Below, piece by piece: positions 26,605 through 36,513 of a DNA stretch of 39,320 bases (positions are counted from its first letter, which is position 1; each line of letters starts with the position of its first letter). The DNA lies in assembly GCF_000764495.1 (NCBI RefSeq), contig NZ_JRLB01000043.1, forward strand, positions 1-39,320, read 5' to 3'. The position numbers were made by a program, and so were the translations under genes. The notes under the pieces were generated by a model. It saw only the letters and a list, made by a program, of their open reading frames with translations, searched no databases and was not told the DNA's origin. The DNA is from Nitrincola sp. A-D6 (lineage in GTDB: Bacteria; Pseudomonadota; Gammaproteobacteria; Pseudomonadales; Balneatricaceae).

Positions 26605-26664
26605 TTAAAGCGAACTGTCTCCACAAAACCCGGTGTGATGCAGTCTGTTTAAGAGGGATTGAAC

Positions 26665-27450
26665 GTGAATAATAATAAACATATAGATCCATCCGAACTG
26701 CCATTTGCTGCACCCTGCAGAAAAGTAAGCGATGACGCTCCGCTTCGTTGGCTGCAAAAGGGGGTTGATGATTTACGTGCAGCACCTCGACAAAGTTTGG
26801 TGTATGGCTTTTTAACAGTTTTACTCAGTTGGGTAATGACTCTTGCTACTATGCAATTTGGTAGTATTGGTCTTTACCTTGGACTTGTTAGTGGCTTTGT
26901 TTTTGCTGGACCCTGGCTGGCTTTAACGCTTTACGCTATCAGCTTACGCTTAGAAAGAGGTGAGAAAGTATCCTTAAGGCTATCAATAAGAGATGCAGGC
27001 GGCGTAATAGGATCGGCTATGATCTTTGCGGTGATACTAGTGATTGTATTACTTGTATGGGCGCGCGCGGCAAACACCATGTACATTTTTTTCCCGGAAG
27101 TCGCTAATCCAAGCTTTAGTCAATTGGCCGTTTTTTTGGTTGCAGGTATATCTGTTGGTGCTCTTTTTTGTTTGGTCGTGTTCGCAGTCAGTGCCTTTTC
27201 ATTGCCAATGCTGATTGACCGTCAGGCCGATGCGGTTACTGCGGTTGTCACGAGTGTGAACGCGGTCATACGAAATAAATACCCACTGATGCTTTGGGCT
27301 GTAATGATATCCTGCTTAATCATGATTGCTGCGCTAACAGCGTGGGTCGCTCTTATAGTGATTATGCCTGTCTTGGGTCATGCCTCATGGCATGCCTACA
27401 GAGAAACCATCGATGCAGAGCAGTGGCCTGGTAATGTATTAAAACAATGA
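26665..27450 (+). CDS. DUF2189 family membrane protein
   Basis: The 261-residue integral membrane protein has about six hydrophobic helices and the DUF2189 pattern: RWLQKGVDDLRAAPRQSLVYG near residue 29 (an amphipathic lead-in), GPWLALTLYAISLRLERGE near 82, FSLPMLIDRQADAVTAV near 188 and GHASWHAYRETID near the end. Family function is unknown; members are inner-membrane proteins often near respiratory or signalling genes. Of the two candidate starts, GTG 26665 has AGAGGGA seven bases upstream, so it is preferred over TTG 26659. The 3' end overlaps the stop of the antisense IstB remnant by ten bases or so. Confidence 0.85.
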   Translation: MNNNKHIDPSELPFAAPCRKVSDDAPLRWLQKGVDDLRAAPRQSLVYGFLTVLLSWVMTLATMQFGSIGLYLGLVSGFVFAGPWLALTLYAISLRLERGEKVSLRLSIRDAGGVIGSAMIFAVILVIVLLVWARAANTMYIFFPEVANPSFSQLAVFLVAGISVGALFCLVVFAVSAFSLPMLIDRQADAVTAVVTSVNAVIRNKYPLMLWAVMISCLIMIAALTAWVALIVIMPVLGHASWHAYRETIDAEQWPGNVLKQ

Positions 27451-27540
27451 GCTGTCCCGGAGGTTGATCTTGTAAGCATTGTGCTCAAGCCGGTCCAGTA
27501 AGGCATCCGCCAGCATGGCATCGCCAATCATATCATTCTG
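27439..27540 (-). pseudogene. Remnant of an IS21-family IstB helper ATPase (C-terminus only)
   Basis: On the minus strand this stretch reads NDMIGDAMLADALLDRL, then EHNAYKINLRDSSLF and a stop. This is the typical IstB C-terminal region (GDxxLADAxLDRLxHNAxxIxLxxxS). Only about 33 codons remain, with no Walker motifs and no IstA gene nearby. It fills the whole gap between the DUF2189 gene and the HAD gene, so the insertion sequence was deleted except for this end. Adjacency to the tRNA-linked remnant supports past mobile-element turnover here. Confidence 0.72.
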
Positions 27541-27543
27541 TTT

Positions 27544-28130
27544 TTATACCTGAAATTCAAACATGGCTTGCTGCAGCAAGCCAAAGTGCTGGAAGCTGTA
27601 GTCAGCCAGATGAGAGTAATCGGGTAATGTTGTGTAGTGAATCAGACAGGATGGCATCTTTGCATTCCTACCGGCTTCCAGGTCGTAGCGGTAATCACCC
27701 ACCATTAATATGGCGTGTGTAGGTAATCCAAACTCACTTGCGATATGCAGCAGAGCGCTTGGATCAGGCTTAGGTTTGGAGTTTTCTCGCGTAATGAGTC
27801 GGTCAATGGGAATTGCGTTCCGCTCAATTTTCACTCGAGAGGACTGCAGTGAATTTCGAGTCACGATCGCCATGGGTATAGCATCTTCTATACATCTGTC
27901 GACGAAGGCACGAGCACCCGGCATCCAGTCACTAGTTTGGGCATCGAGCAGTTCGTGGCGATGAATTACGTCTAACGCTGCATGCTGTTGCTCATCGGGC
28001 AAGGATTGCAAAAAAGATAAGACATCCGCGTTAGCGGGACAGCAAATTTCTTGCTTGATTGCCACAAAGTCCAGAGATGAGGTCACCAGGGTGCCATCCA
28101 GATCGAAAATTACCCCCGAATGTGTTTCAT
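27544..28130 (-). CDS. HAD-superfamily hydrolase (one frameshift)
   Basis: With one C added to the C5 run at 28113-28117 the gene reads 195 residues from the ATG at 28130 (MKHIRGGVIFDLDGTLVTSS); the uncorrected ORF lacks motif I. HAD motifs are then complete: nucleophile DLDGT at about residue 11, the motif II Thr in AIVTRNS, the motif III Lys in NSKPKPDP and motif IV GDYRYDLEAG. It is a cytoplasmic phosphatase of the HAD-IA (phosphoglycolate phosphatase-like) group, with substrate unknown. It starts 14 bases after the selO stop with GAGGACGCAGG upstream, so the two form an operon. Confidence 0.85.
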
Positions 28131-28144
28131 CCTGCGTCCTCTAG

Positions 28145-29872
28145 TTACGATGAGCAACTGTAATGGGAAAATCCTCCCATGCCAAACAACTCTGATGGAT
28201 TACGCTGGTAATAGTGTGTCTCGACCTCTTTTGATTGCTCGGCATAGGGCTGTGTTAACATGGTTTGTAGTTCTTTAATGAGCGCATAGTCGCCCGTGCC
28301 TGCCTGCTGATAGGCCGGCACGACATAGGCTTCTCGCATAGTGTATTTTGGGTTTACGCGTTGCATTTGTGCAGAAATCTTTTCAGTAGAGGGGGGTGTG
28401 GAGCCTGAGGTGATCAGTGATTTCCACTGTATCAGCCATTCTGCCCAGCGGGTTTGTAATCCTTTATCATCTGTTACAGGGCTCAACTCTGCGTAAAAGC
28501 TTTTTGTGAGAGGCTCGATATCCTTGGGTAGCGTCGACAGCTCGCGGAAGAAAAGGGTGTAATCCACCGGTGATTGCATCAGTAAGCTGATCAGTGCGTT
28601 GAATAATTCGGCGTTGAATTCTTCAAGCCCTAATTTGGCGGCCCACATTGTTTCCATTTCGGCCTGCATCACCTTAGGAAACTCAGTTTGTATTGTGTCG
28701 AGCTGTTGCGCATAGGCTGGATGCGCTGATACTAAGGGGCGTAAAGCGGTGCAAAACATCTGGAAGTTGCGCTCTGCCGCGATGGGCTGATTCAGGAATG
28801 CGAAATGCTGTCCACCAGCTGTCCAGGGTTGGAAATAGGGATCGAAAACGTCACAGAAACCAAAGGGACCGTAGTCGAGGGTGAAGCCACCGGCCGCGCA
28901 GTTGTCACTATTGAAGTTGCCCTGGCAGTATCCAACGCGAATCCAGTTAGCCACCAGAGAGGTCAGTCGGCCACAGAATTCTCTTGCCAGCCCAACCACT
29001 TTTTCCTCAAGTGACAGTGTCGTGTTGATGTCCTGTGCATATTCTCGATCAATTAAGTGTAAGACCAGCTTTTCCAGCTCCTCCATTGCGCGCGGATGAG
29101 CGTTATTTCGGGCACGACGAGCGAAGAGTTCCAGTTGACCCACGCGGATAAAGGACGGCGCAACGCGTGTTGAGATAGCCACTGGCTCTAAAAAGTAGCG
29201 GTCTGGGTCTTTAGCGTAAGAGCCAGGTGAGTACCAGGGGCGTTGTACTTTTTCAGTTTTGGATACATACAAACTCAGCGATCGTGATGTCGGTACTCCC
29301 AGCGCGTGCATATGCTCTTGTGCGAGGAATTCTCGAACGCTGGAACGCAGAACCGCCCGACCGTCGGCGCCTCGGCAGTAGGGTGTTCGACCACCCCCTT
29401 TAAGCTGCATTTCCCAGCGTTGTTCTTTAATAACGGCTTCAAGGATGGAAACAGCTCGACCATCACCATAGCCGTTGCCGGTTTGAAATGGGCATTGCCG
29501 GGTGTATTCGGTGCCGAAGATCGAAAGTGCATAGCCACAGGCCCAGCCGACTTTTCGCATAGGTTCTGGTGCTGCGCTAAGATCGCCGGAGAATACACGC
29601 ATAAAATCGTTCGATTGCGCCAGGTTGTCAGCCAGGCCCAGTTCAGCGAAAAAGCCGTGGCTGTGAGTGATGTATTCAGGATCCTGGATGGGGGTTGGCT
29701 TAACTGGGACGAAGTGGCCCATGAACACTTGCCGTGGGGCGTAATCAACGCCATCTTCAGTCGCATCAGGATCGCAATTGAGGCAGTCTATGAGTGAATA
29801 GCTCGCACAGCTTGCAAGCGTATCGAGCGTTGTAATACTGGCTGAGATTTCCTGTTTACCTGGCTTTGTCAT
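28145..29872 (-). CDS. selO: SelO-family protein adenylyltransferase (pseudokinase AMPylator)
   Basis: The 575-residue protein is SelO/YdiU. Motifs are the nucleotide-binding [19 protein letters not shown] near residue 158, [20 protein letters not shown] near 178, [18 protein letters not shown] near 231 and the catalytic [19 protein letters not shown] near 323. Family knowledge: SelO is a pseudokinase with inverted ATP orientation that transfers AMP to Ser, Thr or Tyr of target proteins, including redox proteins. The C-terminus ends YSCSS, with Cys at the position where eukaryotic SelO has selenocysteine. It is longer than E. coli YdiU (about 478 residues), matching the long form. ppiC lies upstream and a HAD gene downstream on the same strand. 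Confidence 0.94.
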   Translation of the reverse strand: MTKPGKQEISASITTLDTLASCASYSLIDCLNCDPDATEDGVDYAPRQVFMGHFVPVKPTPIQDPEYITHSHGFFAELGLADNLAQSNDFMRVFSGDLSAAPEPMRKVGWACGYALSIFGTEYTRQCPFQTGNGYGDGRAVSILEAVIKEQRWEMQLKGGGRTPYCRGADGRAVLRSSVREFLAQEHMHALGVPTSRSLSLYVSKTEKVQRPWYSPGSYAKDPDRYFLEPVAISTRVAPSFIRVGQLELFARRARNNAHPRAMEELEKLVLHLIDREYAQDINTTLSLEEKVVGLAREFCGRLTSLVANWIRVGYCQGNFNSDNCAAGGFTLDYGPFGFCDVFDPYFQPWTAGGQHFAFLNQPIAAERNFQMFCTALRPLVSAHPAYAQQLDTIQTEFPKVMQAEMETMWAAKLGLEEFNAELFNALISLLMQSPVDYTLFFRELSTLPKDIEPLTKSFYAELSPVTDDKGLQTRWAEWLIQWKSLITSGSTPPSTEKISAQMQRVNPKYTMREAYVVPAYQQAGTGDYALIKELQTMLTQPYAEQSKEVETHYYQRNPSELFGMGGFSHYSCSS

Positions 29873-29949
29873 AGCATTATGCTCCGCAGGGTTCTATTGC
29901 GGAGCATTTGACCTGAATAAGAAAGGGCATGATTCCGCTGATGCCTGGC

Positions 29950-30231
29950 TTACTCAGTACGCTCAGTCACTTCCAGTAAATGGTAGCCAAACTGTGTTTT
30001 AACCGGGCCTTGCACTTCGTTGACCGGAGCGCTGAACACAACCTTGTCAAACTCAGGAACCATCTGACCCGGACCGAAGGTACCCAAGTCACCACCATTA
30101 CGGCCTGATGGACATTTGGAGTGCTGTTGCGCCAGAGCAGCAAAATCTTCACCAGCGGTAATTTTTGCTTTAAGTTCGTTACAGGTTGCTTCGTCTTCAA
30201 CCAGGATGTGACGTGCTGCAGCTTTTGCCAT
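29950..30231 (-). CDS. ppiC: Parvulin-type peptidyl-prolyl isomerase PpiC
   Basis: The 93-residue protein is the same length as E. coli PpiC. It has the parvulin landmarks [11 protein letters not shown] at the start, [30 protein letters not shown] in pieces from residue 43, and [10 protein letters not shown] near the C-terminus. It is a single-domain cytoplasmic prolyl isomerase without a signal peptide. In-frame codons upstream of 30231 add a short tail absent from relatives, so the start at 30231 is used. selO follows on the same strand after 77 bases. Confidence 0.94.
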   Translation of the reverse strand: MAKAAARHILVEDEATCNELKAKITAGEDFAALAQQHSKCPSGRNGGDLGTFGPGQMVPEFDKVVFSAPVNEVQGPVKTQFGYHLLEVTERTE

Positions 30232-30529
30232 GCTATTACTCTCACTTATTATCAAAATTTAGTAAACCGCAATGGTAGCATACAATTTTTAAAAGCTCCC
30301 AGTAGACATCTCCCCGCGGCCTTTTCCTCCATCTATTCCTCTTGTTGACTGTCGCTACAGTTGTCCAGGTTGAAACGTTCATGATCGGGTTTACGGATCA
30401 CCCAGCGTACGCTGCCACACAGAAGCCTTCATCTTAGTGATGTTAGCCTCAGGTTATACACTCGCGCAGTTCCTTTGATGTAACAGGAAGAACCATTTGT
30501 CGCAGGGTGACAACCGGTATGGAGATGGT
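30232..30529. other. Divergent intergenic region, ppiC to CocE-type hydrolase
   Basis: This 298-base gap should hold the promoters of ppiC (minus) and the hydrolase operon (plus). A short minus-strand reading from about 30400 down to the stop at 30333 is hydrophilic (IRKPDHERFNLDNCSDSQQ) but lacks a convincing start. No RNA gene or clear operator is seen. Confidence 0.4.
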
Positions 30530-32573
30530 ATGAGAACGGTGGAAGCCTGCCCTTGCAAGGTACGCATTATTGAGAATAGGTTTATTAGCATGGACGATGG
30601 AACCAACTGGCAGCAAAGATCTGGCTGCCTGAGGGAGCCGAAAACGATCCGGTACCCGCAATCATGGAATACCTTCCTTATCGTAAGCGGGATTTAACCC
30701 GTAGCCGAGATACAGAAAACTTCAATTATCTGGCTGGTCATGGATACGTCTGCCTGCGAGTTGATATGCGCGGCAGTGGTGACTCGGAAGGTCTGTTGCT
30801 TGACGAATACACTCAGATGGAGCAGTTGGATGCTGTGAAGGTTATTGCCTGGATTGCTGAACAGCAATGGTGTGATGGCAAGGTAGGCATGATGGGCATC
30901 TCCTGGGGTGGGTTTAATAGCCTGCAGGTGGCTGCACGGCGTCCGCCGGCGCTTAAAGCTATCATCAGCGACTGCTTCAGCGATGACCTCTACGATAACA
31001 ATATGCATTACATGGGAGGGTGCCTTTTGGGCGATAACCTTTCCGAAGCGACCGTGATGTTTGCTTTCAACAGCCTGCCGCCTGATCCGGCTGTGGTTGG
31101 CGATAAATGGCGAGATATGTGGCTGGAGCGCTTGCAAGAAAATGATCCATGGATCATCAAGTGGCTAGAGCATCAGCACCGCAGCGCCTATTGGTCAACT
31201 GCCTCAGTCTGCGAAGATTTCGCCGCTATTCAGTGTCCGGTTTATGCCATTGGCGGCTGGGCTGACGGCTTTACCAACTCAGTGTTTCGCCTGCTGGAGA
31301 ATTTAGAGGTGCCATGCAAAGGCCTGATAGGCCCTTGGGGACATCTCTACCACACAAGGGAATTCCTGGTCCACCCATAGGCTTTTTGCAAGAAGCCTTG
31401 CGTTGGTGGGATTACTGGCTGAAAGGTAAAGATACGGGAATCATGGACGAGCCAGCTTTTCGCGCCTGGTCACAAGACAGCGTGCCGCCGTACTTCTCGT
31501 ACGAGGAGCGCCCAGGGCGCTGGATCAGCGAGCCAGGCTGGCCGTCGAACAACATTAAAGACACTCGCTGTCCCATGACCCGCGGTCACATCCGCTTGCC
31601 ATCGGATGAGAATACTCCGGAGTGCGAACGCCGCGGGCTTGAAGAACAGGTGGTGCAATCACCCCTGAGCGTCGGTCTCTCCGCCGGCAAGTGGTGCTCT
31701 TACTCTGCCGCCCCGGATTTGCCTGGTGACCAGCGGGAGGACGACGGGGGGGCACTGATATTTAGCAGCGACCCCTTGGAGAAATCTATCGAAATAGCCG
31801 GACGGCCATTACTCGAGCTGGAGTTATCCGTCGATAAACCTCAGGCTATGGTCGCTGTGCGTTTGTCTGACGTCCAACCCTGCGGCAAGTCGACCCGGAT
31901 AACCTATGGCTTGCTGAATCTGACCCATCGGGATGGTAGCGCCGAACCTCAGCCACTCGAACCCCATCGGCGTTACCGGGTTGAGATTCCACTAAACGGT
32001 ATCGCCCAGCGTTTACCTGTCGGCAATGTGATCCGCGTGTCTGTTTCTACCTCATACTGGCCTGTGGCCTGGGCTCCACCCGAACCGGTGAAGTTAACAA
32101 TTTATCCGGCGCAATGTGCACTGGTGTTGCCTCTTCGCAAACCTCGAGCGGAAGACGATGAGCTGCGACCCTTCGAAGAACCTGTGATCGGTAAGCCTTT
32201 GGAGATGATCAGTACAGCCCCAGGGGAGCATAACTGGGTAGTACACAAAGACATGGCAGCAAACACCTCCACCCTGACCGTGACCAATAATCAGGGCAGT
32301 TGTCTGATCCCTGAAACGGGTACCGAGTTTTCGCGCTTTACCCGAGAGTGGTACAGCTTTCGAGAAGATGATTTTACCTCTGTGCGGGGTGAAACTCATA
32401 CCCAATGGGCGCTAAAGCGCGAACAGGAATGGGATATTCAGGTCGAGACCCGCACGTTTTTGACCTGCACGGAAACCGAGTTTCACGTGCACGCCCGGTT
32501 GGATGCCTATGAGGGATCTCATCGCATTTACTCGAAGAACTGGGATAAAACGCTGCCCAGAGACAACCTTTAA
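30530..32573 (+). CDS. CocE/NonD-family serine hydrolase (X-Pro peptidase-like; two frameshifts)
   Basis: Three ORFs join into a 681-residue protein after adding one C at 30603-30604 (MDDGTQLAAKIWLPEG) and one near 31350 (GPWGHLYPHKGIPGP). The N-terminal alpha/beta hydrolase domain has the nucleophile GISWGGFNS near residue 123, an acid in GGWADGF near 245 and the catalytic His in IGPWGH near 272. The C-terminal half is a PepX_C-like jelly-roll domain (LELELSVDKPQAMVAVRLSD near 425). Family members hydrolyse esters or X-Pro peptides; no signal peptide is visible, so it is cytoplasmic. GGAG lies five bases before the ATG. An ATP-grasp gene follows after 61 bases, suggesting linked ligase and hydrolase activity. 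Confidence 0.87.
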
Positions 32574-32634
32574 GACATCATTGCCGGAGCAGACTCGCAC
32601 CCGGCAGGACAAAACCAGGAACAGAGGAATATTT

Positions 32635-34032
32635 ATGCCACGCCCAGAAGAGATACCGAGAAAGAATGTTTTTGTGCTCGGGTACGATCTCAAGCATCAG
32701 CCTGATGTTGAGGACATCCGGGATATTGAACACATCAATATCCACGCGTTGCTGCATTCCGATGAAGTCGCGAACCAGGATGGTTACGATATAGAAGCCA
32801 TGCTCAGCAACGCGCGCATAGTGTTGGATCAATACGATAGCGTTGATGGCATCGTCTGCCACTGGGATTTTCCGGGCGCGGCGCTGCATGCGATTTTGTG
32901 TGATGAGTACCAGATTCCGGGGCCAACGTTGGAAGCGGTGGTTAAGTGCTCGCATAAATATTGGAGCCGTTTGGAGCAACGCCGTCTTGTGCCTGAACAC
33001 ACGCCGGATTTTTGTGCCGTGGATCCGTTTGATGACAAGGCCATGGAAAAGATCACTGTCGCCTTTCCGTTTTGGTTAAAGCCTATCAAAGGCTACAGCT
33101 CCATGCTCGGCTTTCATATTACCAATGAGCAGGAGTTTAACGAGGCGATTGAGGTAACCCGAAGGACCATTGGCTTGCTGGGTGACCCCTTTGACGACAT
33201 TCTGCGACGTATCGAATTACCCGATGAGCTACGCGAGATAAGCGGCAATTTTATGATTGCTGAGCAGTATGTACGTGGTTGGGAGCTTGCACCAGAAGGT
33301 TATGTCCAAAGTGGTAAGTGCCACGTTCACGGCATGATTGATATGGTCATCGGCTCAAACGGGAAGAGCTTTGAACGCTATGAATATCCGAGCTGTGCGC
33401 CTGATACAGTGCAGAAGCTGGCGACCAGTGTGAGTTGTCAGCTAATGGAGCATATCGGCTTCGATTCCGGTTGCTTCAATATAGAGTATTTTTGGGATGA
33501 CGAGACTGAAAAGCTATGGATTGTTGAGATTAATCCGCGTATTTCACAGTCGCATTCCTATCAGTTTGAGCAGGTAAAAGGCTTGTCTAATCATGAAGTG
33601 GCTGTTCAAGTCGCCTTGGGAGAGCGCCCGCGTTTTGACCAGGTCAGCGGTCGATATAAGTGTGCAGCTAAGTTTCTTCATCGCCGTTACAGCCGCGAGA
33701 ATAGGGTGGCAACACGCGTGCCGACTGAGGAAGAAATCACAGCTTTCCAGCAAAATGTGCAACCGGATACCCGAATCTATTTGCGGATACAAGAAGGAGA
33801 GCAGTTGGCGGATCTGCGTGATCAGGATCCTTATAGCTTTGTGATAGCCGACATGCTGATTGCTGCTCAGAGTCGCGAGGAACTGGAGCAAAAATACCGC
33901 GAAGCTTCGGAGAGTTTACTGTTTGAGTTCGAGACCCTGGAGGCTTCGCTGGCACGCCCTAAAACTGGCGCTATCACGGCGTATGACACGGATTTAGAGC
34001 ATCTGGCTACCGACCGACCTTCGGCAAACTGA
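32635..34032 (+). CDS. ATP-grasp domain ligase
   Basis: The 465-residue protein has a pre-ATP-grasp region (KNVFVLGYDLKHQPDVEDI at residues 10-28), then the ATP-grasp core: KCSHKYWSRL near 104, an ATP-binding Lys in FPFWLKPIKGYSSM near 144, FMIAEQYVRGWELAPEGYV near 205 and the Mg-binding SGCFNIEYFWDD and LWIVEINPRISQSHS near 280-305. These are the Glu/Asn pair needed for catalysis, so it should be active. ATP-grasp ligases join a carboxylate to an amine or thiol through an acyl-phosphate; the substrate cannot be assigned. The ATG at 32635 has AGAGG upstream. It is co-directional with the CocE-type hydrolase and followed by an ion channel gene. Confidence 0.9.
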   Translation: MPRPEEIPRKNVFVLGYDLKHQPDVEDIRDIEHINIHALLHSDEVANQDGYDIEAMLSNARIVLDQYDSVDGIVCHWDFPGAALHAILCDEYQIPGPTLEAVVKCSHKYWSRLEQRRLVPEHTPDFCAVDPFDDKAMEKITVAFPFWLKPIKGYSSMLGFHITNEQEFNEAIEVTRRTIGLLGDPFDDILRRIELPDELREISGNFMIAEQYVRGWELAPEGYVQSGKCHVHGMIDMVIGSNGKSFERYEYPSCAPDTVQKLATSVSCQLMEHIGFDSGCFNIEYFWDDETEKLWIVEINPRISQSHSYQFEQVKGLSNHEVAVQVALGERPRFDQVSGRYKCAAKFLHRRYSRENRVATRVPTEEEITAFQQNVQPDTRIYLRIQEGEQLADLRDQDPYSFVIADMLIAAQSREELEQKYREASESLLFEFETLEASLARPKTGAITAYDTDLEHLATDRPSAN

Positions 34033-34059
34033 TGGAATCTGACGGTGTTTGCCTGAAAG

Positions 34060-34997
34060 TTGAGCGGGGGTGTCCGGTTGGTAGTATCAGTAATTCTTAG
34101 TCTGTTGGCAACGCTATTGATACTGGTAATAATGCTGGATGTCATATGGACGACGATCACAACGAAAGGAAGCGGGCCTCTTTCGCGTCATCTGGTTCAC
34201 GCTCTAAAAGGTCTGTTTCTGTTTTTTTATCGGTGTTCTGGCAACCGTGAAGTTCTGGTGCTCGCCGGACCGGTTACTTTGATAGCGGTTGGTTTTATTT
34301 GGTTAGCCGGATTATGGCTTGGCTGGTTTTTGCTTCTGCTGGGCGTCGGTGGCGTTGTTGAGTCTAACACGGGAACCCCGGCCAGCGTGGTGCAGTACCT
34401 TTACTATACGGGTATGACCTTGTCTACGCTTGGCATAGGTGATTATAAGGCGGGCAATGATTTCGTTCGGCTGTTGACCAGCGTGGCGGCCTTTAACGGA
34501 TTGATCTTGGTTACGCTCATTATTACTTATGCTATACCGATGGTGGGGGCATAACATCCCGCAGGAAAGCGGCCTATTCGATCTACCTTCTCGGCGGAAG
34601 TACGCTGACGTTATTGGAGAGATTTCAGCAAGAAGATACCCTTCATGATCTGGCGGCATTTCTTCGGGATAACACCAGAGATATTTTGGAATGCGCGGAG
34701 CAACGCTTTGCTTATCCTTTGCTGGATTGTTTCCACAGTCTAGAGAAGGAGTTCTCGTTGGGGCTACAGCTGGCAATTCTGGATGAAGCTCTACAGAGCG
34801 TCACCTCGTGGGAGCTGGTTAAAGACGACCGGACAATTAATTTCCAGCTTTCCTATTTTCGAAGCGGTGTCTACCGTTATATAAATAGCAGAGCTGACAC
34901 ACCCCAACATGATATTTCTGAGTTTGAACAAAAAGAAGCCTTTCATGAGGTGATTATTAATGAAGGCTGGAGCTGGACAGATGTGCAACCGGATTAA
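34060..34997 (+). CDS. Ion channel protein with two-pore-type selectivity filter (one frameshift)
   Basis: Two ORFs, 34060-34554 and 34614-34997, join into about 312 residues when one G is added to the G5 run at 34545-34549, giving IPMVGGITSRRKAAYSIYLLGG. The N-terminal half has a helix at about 5-28, a second at about 62-85, the pore sequence TLSTLGIGDY near residue 125 and a third helix after it. The filter GIGDY resembles the K-channel GYGD signature of the Ion_trans_2 family. The C-terminal half is cytoplasmic and helical (LAAFLRDNTRDILECAEQRF). Start is uncertain: TTG 34060 or TTG 34078 with a GGGGG site upstream. Ion selectivity is inferred. It closes the CocE, ATP-grasp gene group. Confidence 0.75.
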
Positions 34998-35003
34998 ACC
35001 AAC

Positions 35004-35687
35004 TCATGACACCAGTCGCCACTCGCCAACCTTTAAATCAGACGGCAAGTGGTAATCACCTATGGCAACGCGATGCAGCTTAAGTACCGGATTACGAAAA
35101 CGTCCAAACATGCGTTTTATTTGGTGGTATTTGCCTTCAGTCAGCACCACCTGCGCGGTGTGGGTTGACAGAATTTTTAACAACGCAGGCGCTGTGGTGT
35201 GGTTTTCATATTCAAAATACATACCCTCAGCAAAGGCCGTAATGTAGCTGGCCGTAAGAGGGTGCTCAACTTCAACGTTATAGACCTTGGGTACCTTCTG
35301 CTCAGGATCTGTTAGCACGCTCGACCAGCGCCCGTCGTTGGTAAGTAATACCAGTCCGGAGCTGTTCAAGTCCAGTCGACCGACGATATGCAGCTCATCT
35401 CTTTGAGGGTGATCAATTAAATCGATGACAGTTTTATGCTCTGCATCTTTAGTTGCACACACCACACCAACCGGTTTGTGTAACAGAATGTAAACCGGCT
35501 GGTTGTTCTGCAGCACCTGGCCATCGTAAACTATTCTGGTAAATTGATGCACCAGCCGAGCGGGTTCATCGCATAGCGCACTGTCGACTTTTACCCGTCC
35601 TTTAGCGAGATCGAGCCGTATTTGCTTCAGCGATCGCTGCAAAGTGCGTGCTAAAAAACGATCAAGACGATTTGAGGCTGCTGCCAT
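35004..35687 (-). CDS. rsuA: 16S rRNA pseudouridine synthase, RsuA family
   Basis: The 227-residue protein has an N-terminal S4 RNA-binding domain (RLDRFLARTLQRSLKQIRLD) and a pseudouridine synthase core with the catalytic-Asp motif GRLDLNSSGLVLLTNDG near residue 110, PVYILLHKPVGVVCAT near 64 and EGKYHQIKRMFGRF near 185. Length and arrangement match RsuA (231 residues in E. coli), which makes pseudouridine 516 in 16S rRNA; RluE-type specificity is less likely. The ATG at 35687 is used; TTG codons upstream have no support. Its stop faces the ion channel stop across six bases. Confidence 0.9.
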   Translation of the reverse strand: MAAASNRLDRFLARTLQRSLKQIRLDLAKGRVKVDSALCDEPARLVHQFTRIVYDGQVLQNNQPVYILLHKPVGVVCATKDAEHKTVIDLIDHPQRDELHIVGRLDLNSSGLVLLTNDGRWSSVLTDPEQKVPKVYNVEVEHPLTASYITAFAEGMYFEYENHTTAPALLKILSTHTAQVVLTEGKYHQIKRMFGRFRNPVLKLHRVAIGDYHLPSDLKVGEWRLVS

Positions 35688-35931
35688 TAACAATCACTCA
35701 CAATTTGAGAGGGTCGTTTGCTATCAAGGAAGGCTATATCATCCAGTATAAGGTGCAGGGCGGCAAATACATCAGAAAAGCAGTAGCCAGAAACTGTTTA
35801 CGGCTCTTTCGCTGGAGTCGTTTGCCGTGTAGGGTTTAAGATACATTAGGCGAAAGCGAGTTCAATCTGGGTCAGCATGCCAAGACTACCAGAATAAGTG
35901 GTACGACAATGCTTTGAAAAGGAAGCGAGCA

Positions 35932-36450
35932 ATGAGAAAAATCGCATATATATTGATCGGTATAGTGGTCATCACCTTTGCGGCAGCGCTACATTATGCC
36001 TTGCCACAGGTAGATGTGGTACGTATTGTCGGAACCGATGTAAAACGTGTTGATACCAAAGAAAACGCAACAACTGAAGGCTCTGATGCATCCATCCACA
36101 CGACTGATGTTTATTATATCCTTACTGAAACATCGGAGGGTAAGCCTAAAAATTACCGAAATGAGGATGCTTTTATTTACGGAAAATTCGACAGTTCCAA
36201 TTTACATACCCGTGCTCGTTCCATTGCCCAAAATGAGGAGAACCTCGTTGCTGTTCGTCATTACGGCTGGCGATTGCCGATCTTTTCTATGTTTGCCAAT
36301 GCGGTGAAAGTCTGGGAAGTTGAGCCAGGTTATCGCCACATGCCGATCTTCAATATCCTTTTCTTGAGCCTTCTGGCATGGGGGATAGGTTATGCTGTTT
36401 GGAAGATACGCAGCTTTAGACAACGGCTTTCTGATCGTCACCGTGACTAG
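35932..36450 (+). CDS. DUF1523 family membrane protein
   Basis: The 172-residue protein has an N-terminal membrane helix (residues 5-23) and a second near the C-terminus (MPIFNILFLSLLAWGIGYAVW, about 138-158), with a soluble domain between them containing DVVRIVGTDVKRVD and RNEDAFIYGKFDSSNL. This is the DUF1523 pattern. Function is unknown. The in-frame ATG at 35932 has AAGGAAG nine bases upstream and is preferred to TTG 35914. Confidence 0.85.
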   Translation: MRKIAYILIGIVVITFAAALHYALPQVDVVRIVGTDVKRVDTKENATTEGSDASIHTTDVYYILTETSEGKPKNYRNEDAFIYGKFDSSNLHTRARSIAQNEENLVAVRHYGWRLPIFSMFANAVKVWEVEPGYRHMPIFNILFLSLLAWGIGYAVWKIRSFRQRLSDRHRD

Positions 36451-36513
36451 CCGGGTAACCAATCCTGGCCCATCACATGAGTGTTGCGGTTATTATCTGA
36501 ATTCAGAACTTTC

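Noticed and set aside
26605..26660. Possible insertion-sequence end upstream of the DUF2189 gene
   Set aside because: The sequence around GGAGACAGTTCGC on the minus strand looked like a transposon edge, but no inverted partner or target duplication is found.
30333..30430. Short minus-strand reading ending FNLDNCSDSQQEE and stop
   Set aside because: Protein-like composition, but no start codon in frame with a ribosome site; a frameshift would be needed to reach the nearby ATG. Too weak to call as a gene.
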